DNA of 64,000 nucleotides, taken from NCBI GenBank assembly GCA_963816775.1, contig CAWFLX010000020.1, positions 124,001 through 188,000 of the forward strand, in the 5' to 3' direction. The notes beneath the pieces are model-generated. The model made no database searches. It saw only the letters and a list, made by a program, of their open reading frames with translations, and was not told the DNA's origin. Shown piece by piece: positions 32,728-41,850 of the stretch. Positions within the stretch are counted from its first letter, which is position 1, and every line of letters begins with the position of its first letter. The position numbers and the translations under genes are program-made. This DNA is from JAFAXD01 sp963816775. GTDB taxonomy: Bacteria > Pseudomonadota > Alphaproteobacteria > Rhizobiales > Xanthobacteraceae.

Positions 32728-33582
32728 TCACCACGCCAGCCGATGGGTGACGGCCGTGGGCGCAATGCCCGCGTTTTTGAAAATGCCCGCGAGCGCGGCC
32801 GCGTCCGGGTTCTCGCGCGCGCCGAGCTCCTCCGAGTGAATCCCGCGCGTCACGAACAGGCAGTCGATGCCGAACGCCAGCGCGCCTTTGAGATCCGTGC
32901 GGATCGAATCGCCGATCGCCAGCACACGGGCGCGCTTGACCGGGCCGCCAAGGGCGGCCTGCGCTTTGGCGAGCGCCTCCTCATAAATCGGCGCATAGGG
33001 CTTGCCCGCGTACAAGACCTCGCCGCCTAGCGAATGGTAGATGTCGGCAAGTGCGCCCGCGCAATAAAGCAGCTTGTGGCCACGCTCGACCACCAGGTCG
33101 GGGTTGGCGCACAGCATGAACAGGTTGCGCGCGCGCATGGCGGCGAGCAGATCGCGGTAGTCGTCGGGCGTTTCGCCCTCGTCATTGAACAGGCCGGAGC
33201 AGACCGAAAAATCCGCCCGCTCGATCGGTGCAAAAGCAACGTCGAGACCCTCGAACAGCGGCAGGTCGCGCTCGGGACCGAGATGATAGATCGCGCCACC
33301 GCGCTGTGCGACGATAGCGCGGGTCACGTCACCCGACGCCACAATGCCGTCATAGCTCGCGCGCGGCATGCCGAGGCGGTCGAGTTGGCGCAGCACCACA
33401 TCGCCCGGACGTGGGGCGTTGGTGATGAGAACGACCGCGCCGCCCTTTTGGCGGAAGCGCGCGAGCGCGTCGGCGGCCTCCGGAAACGCGACGATGCTGT
33501 TGTGCACGACGCCCCACACGTCGCAAAGGACGACGTCGTAGCGGTCGGCCAGCGTCTCGAAACGGTCGGTAAAGTACGGCAC
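32728..33582 (-). CDS. HAD-superfamily phosphatase (TIGR01459 / NagD-like)
   Basis: About 284 residues. The first HAD motif is VVLCDVWGVVHN (DxWG variant of DxDGT), followed by LITNAPRPG, the Lys segment AGKPYAPIYEEAL and IGDSIRTDLKGA. This fits the HAD-IIA branch that dephosphorylates small metabolites. The only sensible start is a GTG at 33582, giving VPYFTDRFETLADRYD. Its first base is the end of repeat E3, and the only purine-rich bases upstream (GGGA) belong to the repeat. The frame also stays open further into the repeat. The stop is followed three bases on by the ribF start, so the two form an operon. Confidence 0.85.
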   Translation of the reverse strand: MPYFTDRFETLADRYDVVLCDVWGVVHNSIVAFPEAADALARFRQKGGAVVLITNAPRPGDVVLRQLDRLGMPRASYDGIVASGDVTRAIVAQRGGAIYHLGPERDLPLFEGLDVAFAPIERADFSVCSGLFNDEGETPDDYRDLLAAMRARNLFMLCANPDLVVERGHKLLYCAGALADIYHSLGGEVLYAGKPYAPIYEEALAKAQAALGGPVKRARVLAIGDSIRTDLKGALAFGIDCLFVTRGIHSEELGARENPDAAALAGIFKNAGIAPTAVTHRLAW

Positions 33583-33748
33583 TAGTGTCCCGATTCCGAA
33601 GTTCGCACACCCTCGTGGCACCCTCTGATGCGAACTTCGGAATCAAAGGGACACTAGCAAATTCATACTTCTAGTGTGGTTTTTGGATTTGAAGTTCCTA
33701 TGCGAGCGTGCGGCAACCCTGTTAGGAACTTCAAATCCACCACACTAG
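33582..33748 (+). repeat. Twin-hairpin repeat, copy E3 (forward orientation)
   Basis: Y hairpin 33582-33657: outer CTAGTGTCCC / GGGACACTAG, inner ATTCCGAAGTTCGC / GCGAACTTCGGAAT. Spacer 33658-33670: CAAATTCATACTT. X hairpin 33671-33748: outer CTAGTGTGG / CCACACTAG, inner GGATTTGAAGTTCCTA / TAGGAACTTCAAATCC. The gene-proximal end of Y supplies the first base of the HAD gene's GTG. Loops carry a GCGGCA or GTGGCA core. Confidence 0.88.
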
Positions 33749-33830
33749 TCTCATCACTCGCGTCAGGAACGCGAGCACAGCGCCGCCGTCAAGCGACATC
33801 TGACACCGATTCTGCCGTCATGCGACGTGG

Positions 33831-35105
33831 CTAATGCGACACCCGGCTCGCGGCAGTGGGCAACACACCGGGGTCGGAGCCTTCGACCGTAACCTCCGAG
33901 CGAACCGGCCGCGGGGGCGAGAACAACCCGCCTTGCGCGTAGCGAACATCGAGATCGAGCAAGTCCATGACGGTCAATTCGGCCTCGACCTTTTCGGCGA
34001 TCAGTTTGACCCCAACGCGCGCGAGCTCGCTTGGAAGCTCCGCTCCCGGTCGGCCGCTGCCGCCACGGTGATCCAGCAACAGCGCGGCCGGCGCCTTGAC
34101 AAAGGCGCAACTGCGCTCGGCGAGTTCGCGCGGATCGAGGCGCAAGTCCGTCACATGGTCGAGGCAGAAGCGGAAGCCGAAGCCGGCAAGCGTCGACAGC
34201 GCCTCCTGCTCGCGCGCGCGTAGCGCGCGCCACGACGCAAGCGCAAACTCGAATACAAGCAGAGGGGCAAGCGCGCGGTTTGCCTCCATGAAGTCGGTGA
34301 TTCGCGCAAAGGTCTCGCGTTCACTCAACGTCGGCCGCGCCAGATTGCAGAAGATCGCGATGTTCTCGTGGCCGGAGTTGAGCCGCCGCGCAACGCGCAC
34401 GCACCGAAACGCCATCAACAAGTCGACTTCGCCGATCAATCCCGCGCTTTCCGCCGCTTGCAGAAAATCCGACGCCGCCGGCAGCGCACTGTTGGGGTCC
34501 CGTAAGCGCGGGGATGCCTCGTAACAAGCGACCTTTCGCTGCGGCAACATTACAATCGGCTGCACATAGGTATCGACGCCGCCCGATTGGATCGCCTGCC
34601 GGATAAGCGCGATGAGCGCGGTGTTACCCTCGGACGGTATTGCATTGTCGGGCCCACCGGCGGCCGCCGCAGCGGCTGGCCACGCCGGGAATGCGGGCGA
34701 CGACGCGATCACGTCCTCCGCCCCGCCGATGGCGCCCGTGAGTTGCCTGACCATCGCGCCGAGTTCGGCAACCTCGGCCGCCAGCGGCTGATTTATCGCG
34801 GACAGATTCTGGATCGCAGTCTCGGTGCTGCTTGCGAGCGCGGCCAGCCGCTGCTCCTGCTGGCCAACCTGCCGGGCGAGATCGGCGATACCGCGTGACA
34901 GGTCAACGAGCTGGCGCGCCTGATCGCGACGATCGCGCGCCCGCGACACCGCCAAATAGTAGAGGACGAGAACCGCGAATGCCGCCAACGCCACCACCGC
35001 GCCTTCCGTCCGCGGCAATCCAAGGGCGAGGACGGACACGCTGCCGAGCGCTCCGGCAATCAACAACATGCCGATCGCGACAAATAGTTCGGTCACACGA
35101 AGCAT
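33831..35105 (-). CDS. Membrane protein with degenerate EAL domain
   Basis: 424 residues. Two N-terminal membrane helices (LFVAIGMLLIAGALGSVSVL and VVALAAFAVLVLYYLAVS) are followed by a coiled-coil-like stretch and an Ala/Pro linker, then an EAL-type domain from about 180 to 400. The signature ExL becomes EASPRLRD, and the metal and loop-6 region DDFGTG is replaced by LDHVTDL. A Lys in FVKAP, a Glu in EKVE and AQGGLFSPP remain. It probably does not hydrolyse c-di-GMP and may bind it or serve as a scaffold. It lies just beyond repeat E3. Confidence 0.75.
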   Translation of the reverse strand: MLRVTELFVAIGMLLIAGALGSVSVLALGLPRTEGAVVALAAFAVLVLYYLAVSRARDRRDQARQLVDLSRGIADLARQVGQQEQRLAALASSTETAIQNLSAINQPLAAEVAELGAMVRQLTGAIGGAEDVIASSPAFPAWPAAAAAAGGPDNAIPSEGNTALIALIRQAIQSGGVDTYVQPIVMLPQRKVACYEASPRLRDPNSALPAASDFLQAAESAGLIGEVDLLMAFRCVRVARRLNSGHENIAIFCNLARPTLSERETFARITDFMEANRALAPLLVFEFALASWRALRAREQEALSTLAGFGFRFCLDHVTDLRLDPRELAERSCAFVKAPAALLLDHRGGSGRPGAELPSELARVGVKLIAEKVEAELTVMDLLDLDVRYAQGGLFSPPRPVRSEVTVEGSDPGVLPTAASRVSH

Positions 35106-35315
35106 GGGCGTCCTCGCAGCCGCCGGCCGGGGTCAATCCGACGCGCCGTCGGCAATAGCCGGGTTCATCATCATTTTGACCGGCTGCCGGGTCAATCCCC
35201 GGAACGCGGCGGAGGAAACCGCGCGGGACTGAAAGCGGCGCAAGGTCGCTTGATTTCGGCGGCCGCATCGGTCAGGGACAACGCGTGCCGCAAAATATTT
35301 GGATTTGCAGGTTCG

Positions 35316-36875
35316 ATGCGAGCTTTCGGCGATAATAGCCCCACCTTCAAATCCGCCACGCTGCTGGGCTGGCTCGACCAAAACCCGCGCGCCGCGTTCG
35401 CGGCATTTTGCCTGATCCACATCGCGATCTGGACCCTGGTCCCGACCGTGCTTTATCCGAACCTGCCGCTCGACCTCATCGAGGCGCGCACCTACGGGCC
35501 GGAATGGCAGCTCGGCTACGACAAGCTGCCGCCGATGCCGTGGTGGATGATCGAGGTGATGTATCGATTGGTTGGCGCCGACTGGAGCTACTATCTGCTC
35601 TCGCAAGTCGTCGTCGTTGCGGCCTTTGCGATCGTGTGGCTCGCGGCATTGCCCCTGGTCGGCGCCGCCGGCGCGTTGGCAAGCGTTCTGATCGTCGATG
35701 GCCTGCACTATTTCAACTTCACGGCGGCGAAGTTCAACCACGACGTCGCGCAGCTGCCGTTCTGGGCGCTGGCGGGGTTCGCGTTCCATCGCGCGATGCG
35801 CGAGGGCCGACTCGGCTCCTGGGCATTGCTCGGGGCCGCACTTGGGCTGGCGTTTTGGGCGAAGTACTTCATCGTCATGCTGGCGATCCCGATGGCCTTG
35901 TTCGTGCTGATCGATCCGGTCGCGCGCCGCGCGCTACGCACACCCGGCCCCTACCTGGCAATCGCGGTCGGATTGCTGGTGGTGCTGCCGCATTTGATCT
36001 GGCTCATCGCCAACGACTTCCTTCCCCTCGCGTATGCGGAAACGCGGCTTGCTCCGGCGCGCGGCGCGCTCGATCATCTGACGCGGCCGCTGATTTTTGT
36101 TGCCGGCCAGTTGTTCTGGCTCATTCCCTCGTTGTTGATCGCGCTGCCGTTGCTCTATCCGCGCAACAATCCCCCGACCCCGGCCGTGGATCCGCGCGAT
36201 CGCAGGATCATCACGCTGATCGTGTTCGGACCGGCAAGCCTCCTGGTCGCCGGCGGGCTCGTGAGCGGGGACCGGCTGATCACCATGTGGGGCTATCCGT
36301 TCTGGCTGTTCCTCGGGCTTTGGCTGATGATGCGCGCGCGCGCCCCGCTCGACCGGCCGCGGCTCGCGCGAATCAGCGCCACCTGGGCCCTCGTGACGCT
36401 GGCCTACGTGCTCGCCTTTGTCGTGGACTACGCCGTGCTTCCGTTCATAGGGGTCCGCTACCGGGCATCCCTGTTTCCGGGCGACCGTCTGGCGGCAGAG
36501 ATCTCCGATCGCTTTCGCTCCGCGACCGGAACGCCGCTGAGCTACGTCATTTCCGACATGTGGCTGGGGGGCAATATCCATCATTACGGCGCCACCCATC
36601 CGCTGACAGTCATCGAGGGGAAGCCGGCGCGCACCCCCTGGATCGATCCCGGCGACGTTCGCACCCGCGGAGCTGCGGTGGTGTGGACCGGAGACGACCG
36701 AACGAATTTGCCCGAGGCCTACGCCGCCGTTGCGAGCGGCGCCCAGGTGCAGGCGCCGTTTGAGCTTCCGATGCGATGGGGAAACGGAGCTATCAAGGTC
36801 GGCTGGGCGATCGTACGGCCGGAGCCGACGAAAATGCCGCCGAACCCTGCACCAGAAAATCCCCAGCCCCGATAG
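35316..36875 (+). CDS. Membrane glycosyltransferase, GT39/ArnT-like (GT-C fold)
   Basis: About 519 residues from the ATG at 35316 (the frame is open to 35250). Many hydrophobic helices follow a first periplasmic loop with acidic residues (PNLPLDLIEARTYGPEWQLG) and the YDKLPPMPWWMIE segment, the pattern of undecaprenyl-phosphate-sugar-dependent GT-C enzymes such as ArnT and the dolichyl-mannosyl transferases. FNHDVAQLPFWALAG and the long soluble C-terminal part also fit. It may transfer a lipid-linked sugar to an envelope acceptor. A plausible supplier group (GtrA, GT2, ChbG) lies at 42.8-45.4 kb. Confidence 0.8.
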   Translation: MRAFGDNSPTFKSATLLGWLDQNPRAAFAAFCLIHIAIWTLVPTVLYPNLPLDLIEARTYGPEWQLGYDKLPPMPWWMIEVMYRLVGADWSYYLLSQVVVVAAFAIVWLAALPLVGAAGALASVLIVDGLHYFNFTAAKFNHDVAQLPFWALAGFAFHRAMREGRLGSWALLGAALGLAFWAKYFIVMLAIPMALFVLIDPVARRALRTPGPYLAIAVGLLVVLPHLIWLIANDFLPLAYAETRLAPARGALDHLTRPLIFVAGQLFWLIPSLLIALPLLYPRNNPPTPAVDPRDRRIITLIVFGPASLLVAGGLVSGDRLITMWGYPFWLFLGLWLMMRARAPLDRPRLARISATWALVTLAYVLAFVVDYAVLPFIGVRYRASLFPGDRLAAEISDRFRSATGTPLSYVISDMWLGGNIHHYGATHPLTVIEGKPARTPWIDPGDVRTRGAAVVWTGDDRTNLPEAYAAVASGAQVQAPFELPMRWGNGAIKVGWAIVRPEPTKMPPNPAPENPQPR

Positions 36876-37247
36876 CCCCGGACTATTGCTGATGTTAGCC
36901 GACGTTACCGGGAGCCGCGATTGGATTATTTTGAAGGGACCATAGCTACTATAATACCGATTTGTTTTTGTTTACTCGGATAACCGGGGGGCTTACCACG
37001 CACCCTAAGATACCTAAATACGGGCGCGCCTAACGCCGGGTGTTAGCCATATTGCAAACCACGCCGGGGGCAATTTGATCGCCAATACGCAGGCTCATTT
37101 CCAAAGCGCGCGAAAACCGCTAGCTTCGCCGACGATTGGAATGGTTCGCATGCGAAAGGAGCCCTCTCTTCTTTGCGACGCATTTGCGAACCTTAGTGCG
37201 ATCCGCCCGTCCCGTCGGCACCGGGATGCTGTCGTGGGGTTACCGTC
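36876..37247. other. 372-bp intergenic region, AT-richer than its surroundings
   Basis: No gene is recognised. A TATAAT hexamer at 36950-36955 has TTATTT 18 bp upstream and could be a promoter toward the TPR gene. A short palindrome CTAAC-N7-GTTAG is at 37030-37046. A run of T (TTTGTTTTTGTTTA) near 36961-36974 lowers the GC. Local base composition stands out from the roughly 65% GC elsewhere. Confidence 0.4.
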
Positions 37248-39029
37248 GTGACTTTTGGACGGCCTAAGCTCGGCCAACCGAGCGGCAACGAAGTGCGCGG
37301 GGCTTTGGAGCGGGTCGTTACCAGTCCCACATTCCGAAGTTCGCCGCAGCTTGCAGCATTCCTGAAATTCATCGTCGAGTCGGCGCTGGCCGGCCATCCC
37401 GAGGATATCAAGGGTTACACCATCGCCATCAAGGCGCTCGGTCGCAGCGAAGACTTCAACCCGAAGACGGATGCGATCGTGCGTGTCGAAGCCGGACGAT
37501 TGCGGCGTGCGCTCGCAACCTATTACGGCGAAGCCGGCGTCAACGATCCGATTGGCATCGAGATACCGGCACGCGGTTACGTCCCGACGTTCCATCGCCG
37601 TGCCATCGCGGAACCGCCGCGCGTACAACTCGACATGCCCGCCCGCATGCGTGCGCTCGCGACTAGCGTCGCGGTCGCGGGGAGGCCATATGCGGCCGCG
37701 GTTGCGTTGCTGACGCTCGGGGCGGCCGCCTACTGGGGCTTCGAGACCTGGTATCTCGGTAACCCCTTCGTGGCGAAGTCGACATTCGTCACCGCCGGCG
37801 TGCTCGATCCGCCCTCATCGGCAACGCGCTGGCGCGGGCGCCCGGTCGGCCCCATCATCCAGCTCATTCCGACCAAGGCGACCGGTACGCCGACGGCTCC
37901 GACCATCACGGCGATGTCGCTCAGCGATCGACTGCGCGACACGTTCGCGCGCTTCGAGGACATCACAGTCGTTTCCGAAGCACCTGAACCTGCCGGCAGC
38001 GCGGCCCCCGCGCCACCCGCGCCGGACTATCGGTTCTATTCCGAGATCGAATACAACCCCGACACCACCATCACGCTCGCGTTCCACATCGTCGACACCA
38101 GCGACGGTGCGACCGTGTGGTCGCGCGGTTACGACCACTTGGCGATCGGCAGCGATCCGCACCAGATCAAATATCCGATCGTTCGCGAAGTCGCGGCCAC
38201 GCTGTTCAATCCATTCGGCGTCATCAAGGCGCGCGACCGCAGCAAGATTGTCAACGCCCGCGTCCCGGATCCGCGTTATCGCTGCGTGCTCGAGTCGGGA
38301 GACTACTGGCGCAGCTTCGATGTCGCGCTGCAGCCCCGCGTGCGCGATTGCCTGGAACAGGTCGTAGCGCAGGATCCGACCTTCGCGGGCGGGTACGCTT
38401 TGCTGGCGCGGGTCTATCTGCGCGACTATCAATTCGGCGGCGATCAAGCCGCCGATCCGGCGATGCTCGACCGGGCGCTCGACATGGTCAAGCGCGCAAT
38501 CGAGCTACGTCCGAACAGCGCGCGCGCCTACTACGTTCTGCTCGAGGTGCAGATGACCCGCGGGGCGGTCGACGACGCAATCGCCGCCGGCGAGACGGCC
38601 ATCAAACTCAATCCCGACGATCCCGTCGTCGCGACTCACTACGCGCTGCAACTGATCGGGCTCGGCGAAGTCGACAAAGGCCGGGCGTTGCTCGAGCAAC
38701 TTCCCAACATCGGCACGGTTCCGCAGACGCATCTCGAGTTTGCGCTATTCCTGGCATCCTATCTGCAAGGCGATGTGGGGGATGCCACGACGCACGCCAA
38801 TCGCATGTCGACCAACACCTATTCGCTCGGCCACCTGGCCCGCGTGCTGGTCGCCCACAAGCGCGGCGAGAAGACGATGGCGCGCCAGGCCTACGAACGC
38901 CTGGTCGAACTCGCACCCGCGTGGCGCGCCAACGCGCGCAGCGAGCTCAAAAAGCTGTTCGCATCTTCCAAGGTCGTGGATCGCCTCGCCGAGGACCTCA
39001 ACGAGGCCTCGGGCGTGGAGGTAAATTGA
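37248..39029 (+). CDS. TPR-repeat membrane protein with N-terminal regulator-like domain
   Basis: 593 residues from a GTG at 37248. The N-terminal 120 residues (SPQLAAFLKFIVESALAGHP, FNPKTDAIVRVEAGRLRRAL, IEIPARGYVPTF) match a domain often placed before a single membrane helix and TPRs in signalling proteins. One transmembrane segment follows at about 145-165 (PYAAAVALLTLGAAAYWGFE). The remainder has a TolB/adenylate-cyclase-associated-like region (VVSEAPEPAGS, DTSDGATVWSRGYD) and TPRs from about 380 (PTFAGGYALLARVYLRD, IELRPNSARAYYVLLEVQM). It may be a CadC-like sensor or assembly scaffold. The ligand is unknown. Confidence 0.7.
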   Translation: MTFGRPKLGQPSGNEVRGALERVVTSPTFRSSPQLAAFLKFIVESALAGHPEDIKGYTIAIKALGRSEDFNPKTDAIVRVEAGRLRRALATYYGEAGVNDPIGIEIPARGYVPTFHRRAIAEPPRVQLDMPARMRALATSVAVAGRPYAAAVALLTLGAAAYWGFETWYLGNPFVAKSTFVTAGVLDPPSSATRWRGRPVGPIIQLIPTKATGTPTAPTITAMSLSDRLRDTFARFEDITVVSEAPEPAGSAAPAPPAPDYRFYSEIEYNPDTTITLAFHIVDTSDGATVWSRGYDHLAIGSDPHQIKYPIVREVAATLFNPFGVIKARDRSKIVNARVPDPRYRCVLESGDYWRSFDVALQPRVRDCLEQVVAQDPTFAGGYALLARVYLRDYQFGGDQAADPAMLDRALDMVKRAIELRPNSARAYYVLLEVQMTRGAVDDAIAAGETAIKLNPDDPVVATHYALQLIGLGEVDKGRALLEQLPNIGTVPQTHLEFALFLASYLQGDVGDATTHANRMSTNTYSLGHLARVLVAHKRGEKTMARQAYERLVELAPAWRANARSELKKLFASSKVVDRLAEDLNEASGVEVN

Positions 39030-39141
39030 GCAGGGATTGAACTGCGGCCGTCGGGACATTGTCGCCTTGACGCAAGCTCCGCGCCCTGACTACGTGACCG
39101 CCTGATTCCTGAAAGCCCGACACCTGACGATTTGACTCCCG

Positions 39142-40623
39142 ATGCCTGAATCCAAGCTCAAAGCGCGGCTGCCGCGCGGGCTCGCCGATCGCGGGCCGAC
39201 GGAGATCGCGGCTACCCGGCGCATGATCGAAACGATCCGCACCGTATTCGAACGCTACGGTTTCGAGCCGGTAGAGACGCCTGCGATCGAGTACACCGAC
39301 GCGCTCGGCAAGTTTCTGCCCGATCAGGATCGCCCGAACGAGGGCGTGTTCTCGTTCCAGGACGACGACGAGCAATGGCTCTCGCTGCGCTACGATCTCA
39401 CTGCGCCGCTGGCGCGCTTCGTGGCGGAGAATTTCGACGCGTTGCCGAAGCCCTACCGCAGCTATCGGGCCGGGTACGTCTATCGCAACGAGAAGCCCGG
39501 TCCCGGGCGCTTCCGCCAATTCATGCAGTTCGATGCCGATACCGTCGGGTCAAGCTCGATGGCAGCGGACGCCGAGATCTGCATGATGGCGGCCGACACC
39601 ATGGAGGCGCTGGGCATTCCCCGCGGCAGCTACGTGGTCAAGGTGAACAATCGGAAGCTGCTCGACGGTGTCCTTGAAACAATCAAACTCACGGGGACCG
39701 CCAACGAGGCCAAGCGTCTCACTGTTCTGCGAGCGATGGACAAGTTTGATCGTCTCGGATTAGCCGGAGTTCGGCAATTGCTGGGCGGGGGGCGAAAGGA
39801 CGAGTCCGGCGACTTTACCAAAGGGGCGGGACTCGACGATGCATCGATTGAAACGATCGTCAGCGTGTTTGAACCCGTTGCTAATGTCGAAGACAAGATT
39901 GCCCAGATCGATCTTCGTTTGAAGGACAGCAAAGTCGGTCAGCAGGGCCGTCAGGAACTCGAAGAGATTTGGTCGCTTGTCAGGGCTTCCGGATATGACG
40001 GACGAGTTGTTATTGATCCCTCCGTCGTGCGCGGCCTCGAGTATTACACTGGCCCGGTCTACGAAATCGAGCTGACGTTTTCGATTCAAGACGGCGCCGA
40101 CGGCACGCCGCGCTTCGGCTCGGTCGGCGGCGGTGGACGCTACGACGGCCTGGTCGCGCGCTTTCGCGGCGAGAGCGTGCCGGCAACGGGCTTTTCGATC
40201 GGCGTGTCGCGACTGCTGGCGGCCCTCACCTACCTGGGCAAAGTCAGCGTGAAGCCGGAACCGGGTCCGGTGGTGGTCACGATCTTCGACCGCGACCGCG
40301 TCGCCGATTATCAGCGCATGGTCTCGATGCTGCGCAGTGCCGGCATCCGGGCCGAACTCTATCTCGGCAGCGGCAAGATGGGACCGCAGCTCAAGTATGC
40401 CGATAAGCGCAACTCGCCCTGCGTGATCATTCAGGGCGGTGACGAGCACGCGCGTGGCGAGGTCCAGATCAAGGACCTGGTCGAAGGCGCGCGCGCCGCC
40501 GCGGGGATTGCGTCCAACCAGGAGTGGCGCGAGAGCCGCCCCGCGCAGTTCGCAGTCCCTGAGACAAAGCTGGTCGAAGCCGTGCGCGAACTGCTGGCGC
40601 GCCACGGGATCAGGTGGGATTGA
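39142..40623 (+). CDS. hisS: Histidyl-tRNA synthetase
   Basis: 493 residues. Class II synthetase with motif 1 around RMIETIRTVFERYGFEPVET, motif 2 in YRAGYVYRNEKPGPGRFRQF, and the histidine-specific motif (VRGLEYYTGPVYE) with SVGGGGRYDGLVARF. Length and order match the longer alphaproteobacterial HisRS. Codon use changes sharply between about 39640 and 40025 (third positions much poorer in G and C), covering the insertion domain, which suggests a recombined segment. It is followed by hisZ and hisG, its usual partners in Rhizobiales. Confidence 0.96.
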   Translation: MPESKLKARLPRGLADRGPTEIAATRRMIETIRTVFERYGFEPVETPAIEYTDALGKFLPDQDRPNEGVFSFQDDDEQWLSLRYDLTAPLARFVAENFDALPKPYRSYRAGYVYRNEKPGPGRFRQFMQFDADTVGSSSMAADAEICMMAADTMEALGIPRGSYVVKVNNRKLLDGVLETIKLTGTANEAKRLTVLRAMDKFDRLGLAGVRQLLGGGRKDESGDFTKGAGLDDASIETIVSVFEPVANVEDKIAQIDLRLKDSKVGQQGRQELEEIWSLVRASGYDGRVVIDPSVVRGLEYYTGPVYEIELTFSIQDGADGTPRFGSVGGGGRYDGLVARFRGESVPATGFSIGVSRLLAALTYLGKVSVKPEPGPVVVTIFDRDRVADYQRMVSMLRSAGIRAELYLGSGKMGPQLKYADKRNSPCVIIQGGDEHARGEVQIKDLVEGARAAAGIASNQEWRESRPAQFAVPETKLVEAVRELLARHGIRWD

Positions 40624-40722
40624 GCCGCCGCCAGTCCCGTTAACCTTTCGCGGGATCGCGGTCGAACCCCGCGCCAAGGCGTGCTAGAAGCCCGCCGTCG
40701 CGACGAGCAACAAATATTAACC

Positions 40723-41850
40723 ATGCCGGCACCACGACAGCCTGATGCACGCGCCAACGCGTTGATCGCGGCCTACGAGCTTGCCGGTTACGTGCGCGTG
40801 GAGCCAGCGATCCTGCAGCCGGCCGAGCCGTTCCTCGACCTGTCGGGCGAGGACATCCGCCGCCGCATGTTCCTGATCGCCGATGCCGCCAACACCGAAC
40901 TCTGCCTGCGGCCCGACCTGACGATCCCGGTTGCCTGCGACTATCTGGCGTCGGCCGCCGCCGGAAAACCGGCGAAATACTGTTATCTGGGCCCGGTGTT
41001 TCGCGACCTCGGCGCGCGCTCGGCCGAACTGATGCAAGCCGGCATCGAATCCTTCGGCCGCACCGACACCGCGGCGGCCGACGCCGAGACCATCGCGCTC
41101 GCGCTCGAAGCGACCGCCCGCTACGGGCTTAATGCGCCCGATATTCGCATGGGCGACGTCGCGCTCTTTGCGGGACTGATCGAAAGCCTCGACCTCGCGC
41201 CCGCCTGGCAACGCCGGCTGATCAAGGATTTCAACCGCCAGACCACGCTTGCCCACGACCTCGAGCGGCTCGCGCTCGGTAGTGGCGCGCACCCGGAGTA
41301 TCATGGCGTCCTTTCCGCGCTTGCCAATTCGGATCCGGCGGCCGCGCACGCGTTTGTCACCGACCTGCTTTCGATTGCCGGCATCACCACCGTCGGCGGC
41401 CGGTCGGTTGGCGAAATCGCGGACCGCTTCCTGGAGCAGGCCGCGCTCGGCGCCGCCGCCCTGCCACGTGAAACGCGGATGTTGATCGAACGCTTTCTGT
41501 CGATCGCCGGCGATCCCGCGAGCGCCGCAGCCAGCCTGCGTGCGCTCGCCCGCGATGCCGGTGTTGCGCTCGAGCGGGTGCTCGATGCATTCGAGGAACG
41601 CAATGCGCTGCTCGCCAAGCGCGGCCTCGCTCTGGCCTCGGTCAAGTTTGCAACCGCGTTCGGGCGCGGGTTCGACTACTACACCGGCGTCGTGTTCGAA
41701 CTGCACGATCCGGCCGGGCGCGCCGACGGCCAACTCGTGGCAGGAGGGCGTTACGACGGCCTCCTGGCGCGGCTCGGCAATGTCGCGCTTCCGGCGGTTG
41801 GATTCGCGATCTGGATCGAGCGGCTGGCCGCGCTCGGGAGCCGCGCATGA
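40723..41850 (+). CDS. hisZ: ATP phosphoribosyltransferase regulatory subunit
   Basis: 375 residues from the ATG at 40723 (a GTG at 40681 is possible). It is a HisRS catalytic-domain paralogue without aminoacylation. It retains LRPDLTIPVACDYLAS, YCYLGPVFRDLG, GFDYYTGVVFELHDP and VAGGRYDGLLARLGN, but lacks the anticodon domain. HisZ binds short-form HisG and transmits histidine feedback. The stop overlaps the hisG start (ATGA), so the subunits are co-translated. Confidence 0.92.
   Translation: MPAPRQPDARANALIAAYELAGYVRVEPAILQPAEPFLDLSGEDIRRRMFLIADAANTELCLRPDLTIPVACDYLASAAAGKPAKYCYLGPVFRDLGARSAELMQAGIESFGRTDTAAADAETIALALEATARYGLNAPDIRMGDVALFAGLIESLDLAPAWQRRLIKDFNRQTTLAHDLERLALGSGAHPEYHGVLSALANSDPAAAHAFVTDLLSIAGITTVGGRSVGEIADRFLEQAALGAAALPRETRMLIERFLSIAGDPASAAASLRALARDAGVALERVLDAFEERNALLAKRGLALASVKFATAFGRGFDYYTGVVFELHDPAGRADGQLVAGGRYDGLLARLGNVALPAVGFAIWIERLAALGSRA

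Noticed and set aside
37331..37344. ATTCCGAAGTTCGC identical to an arm of the twin-hairpin repeat, inside the TPR gene
   Set aside because: Only 14 bases match, no CTAG end or second arm is present, and the encoded TFRSSPQL lies in a conserved part of that protein family, so coincidence is likelier.
39085..39140. CCTGATTCCTGA / ACACCTGAC motifs also seen in reverse near 55125-55145
   Set aside because: Short low-complexity similarity between two intergenic gaps (hisS leader and flavoprotein leader). Too short and imperfect to call an element.
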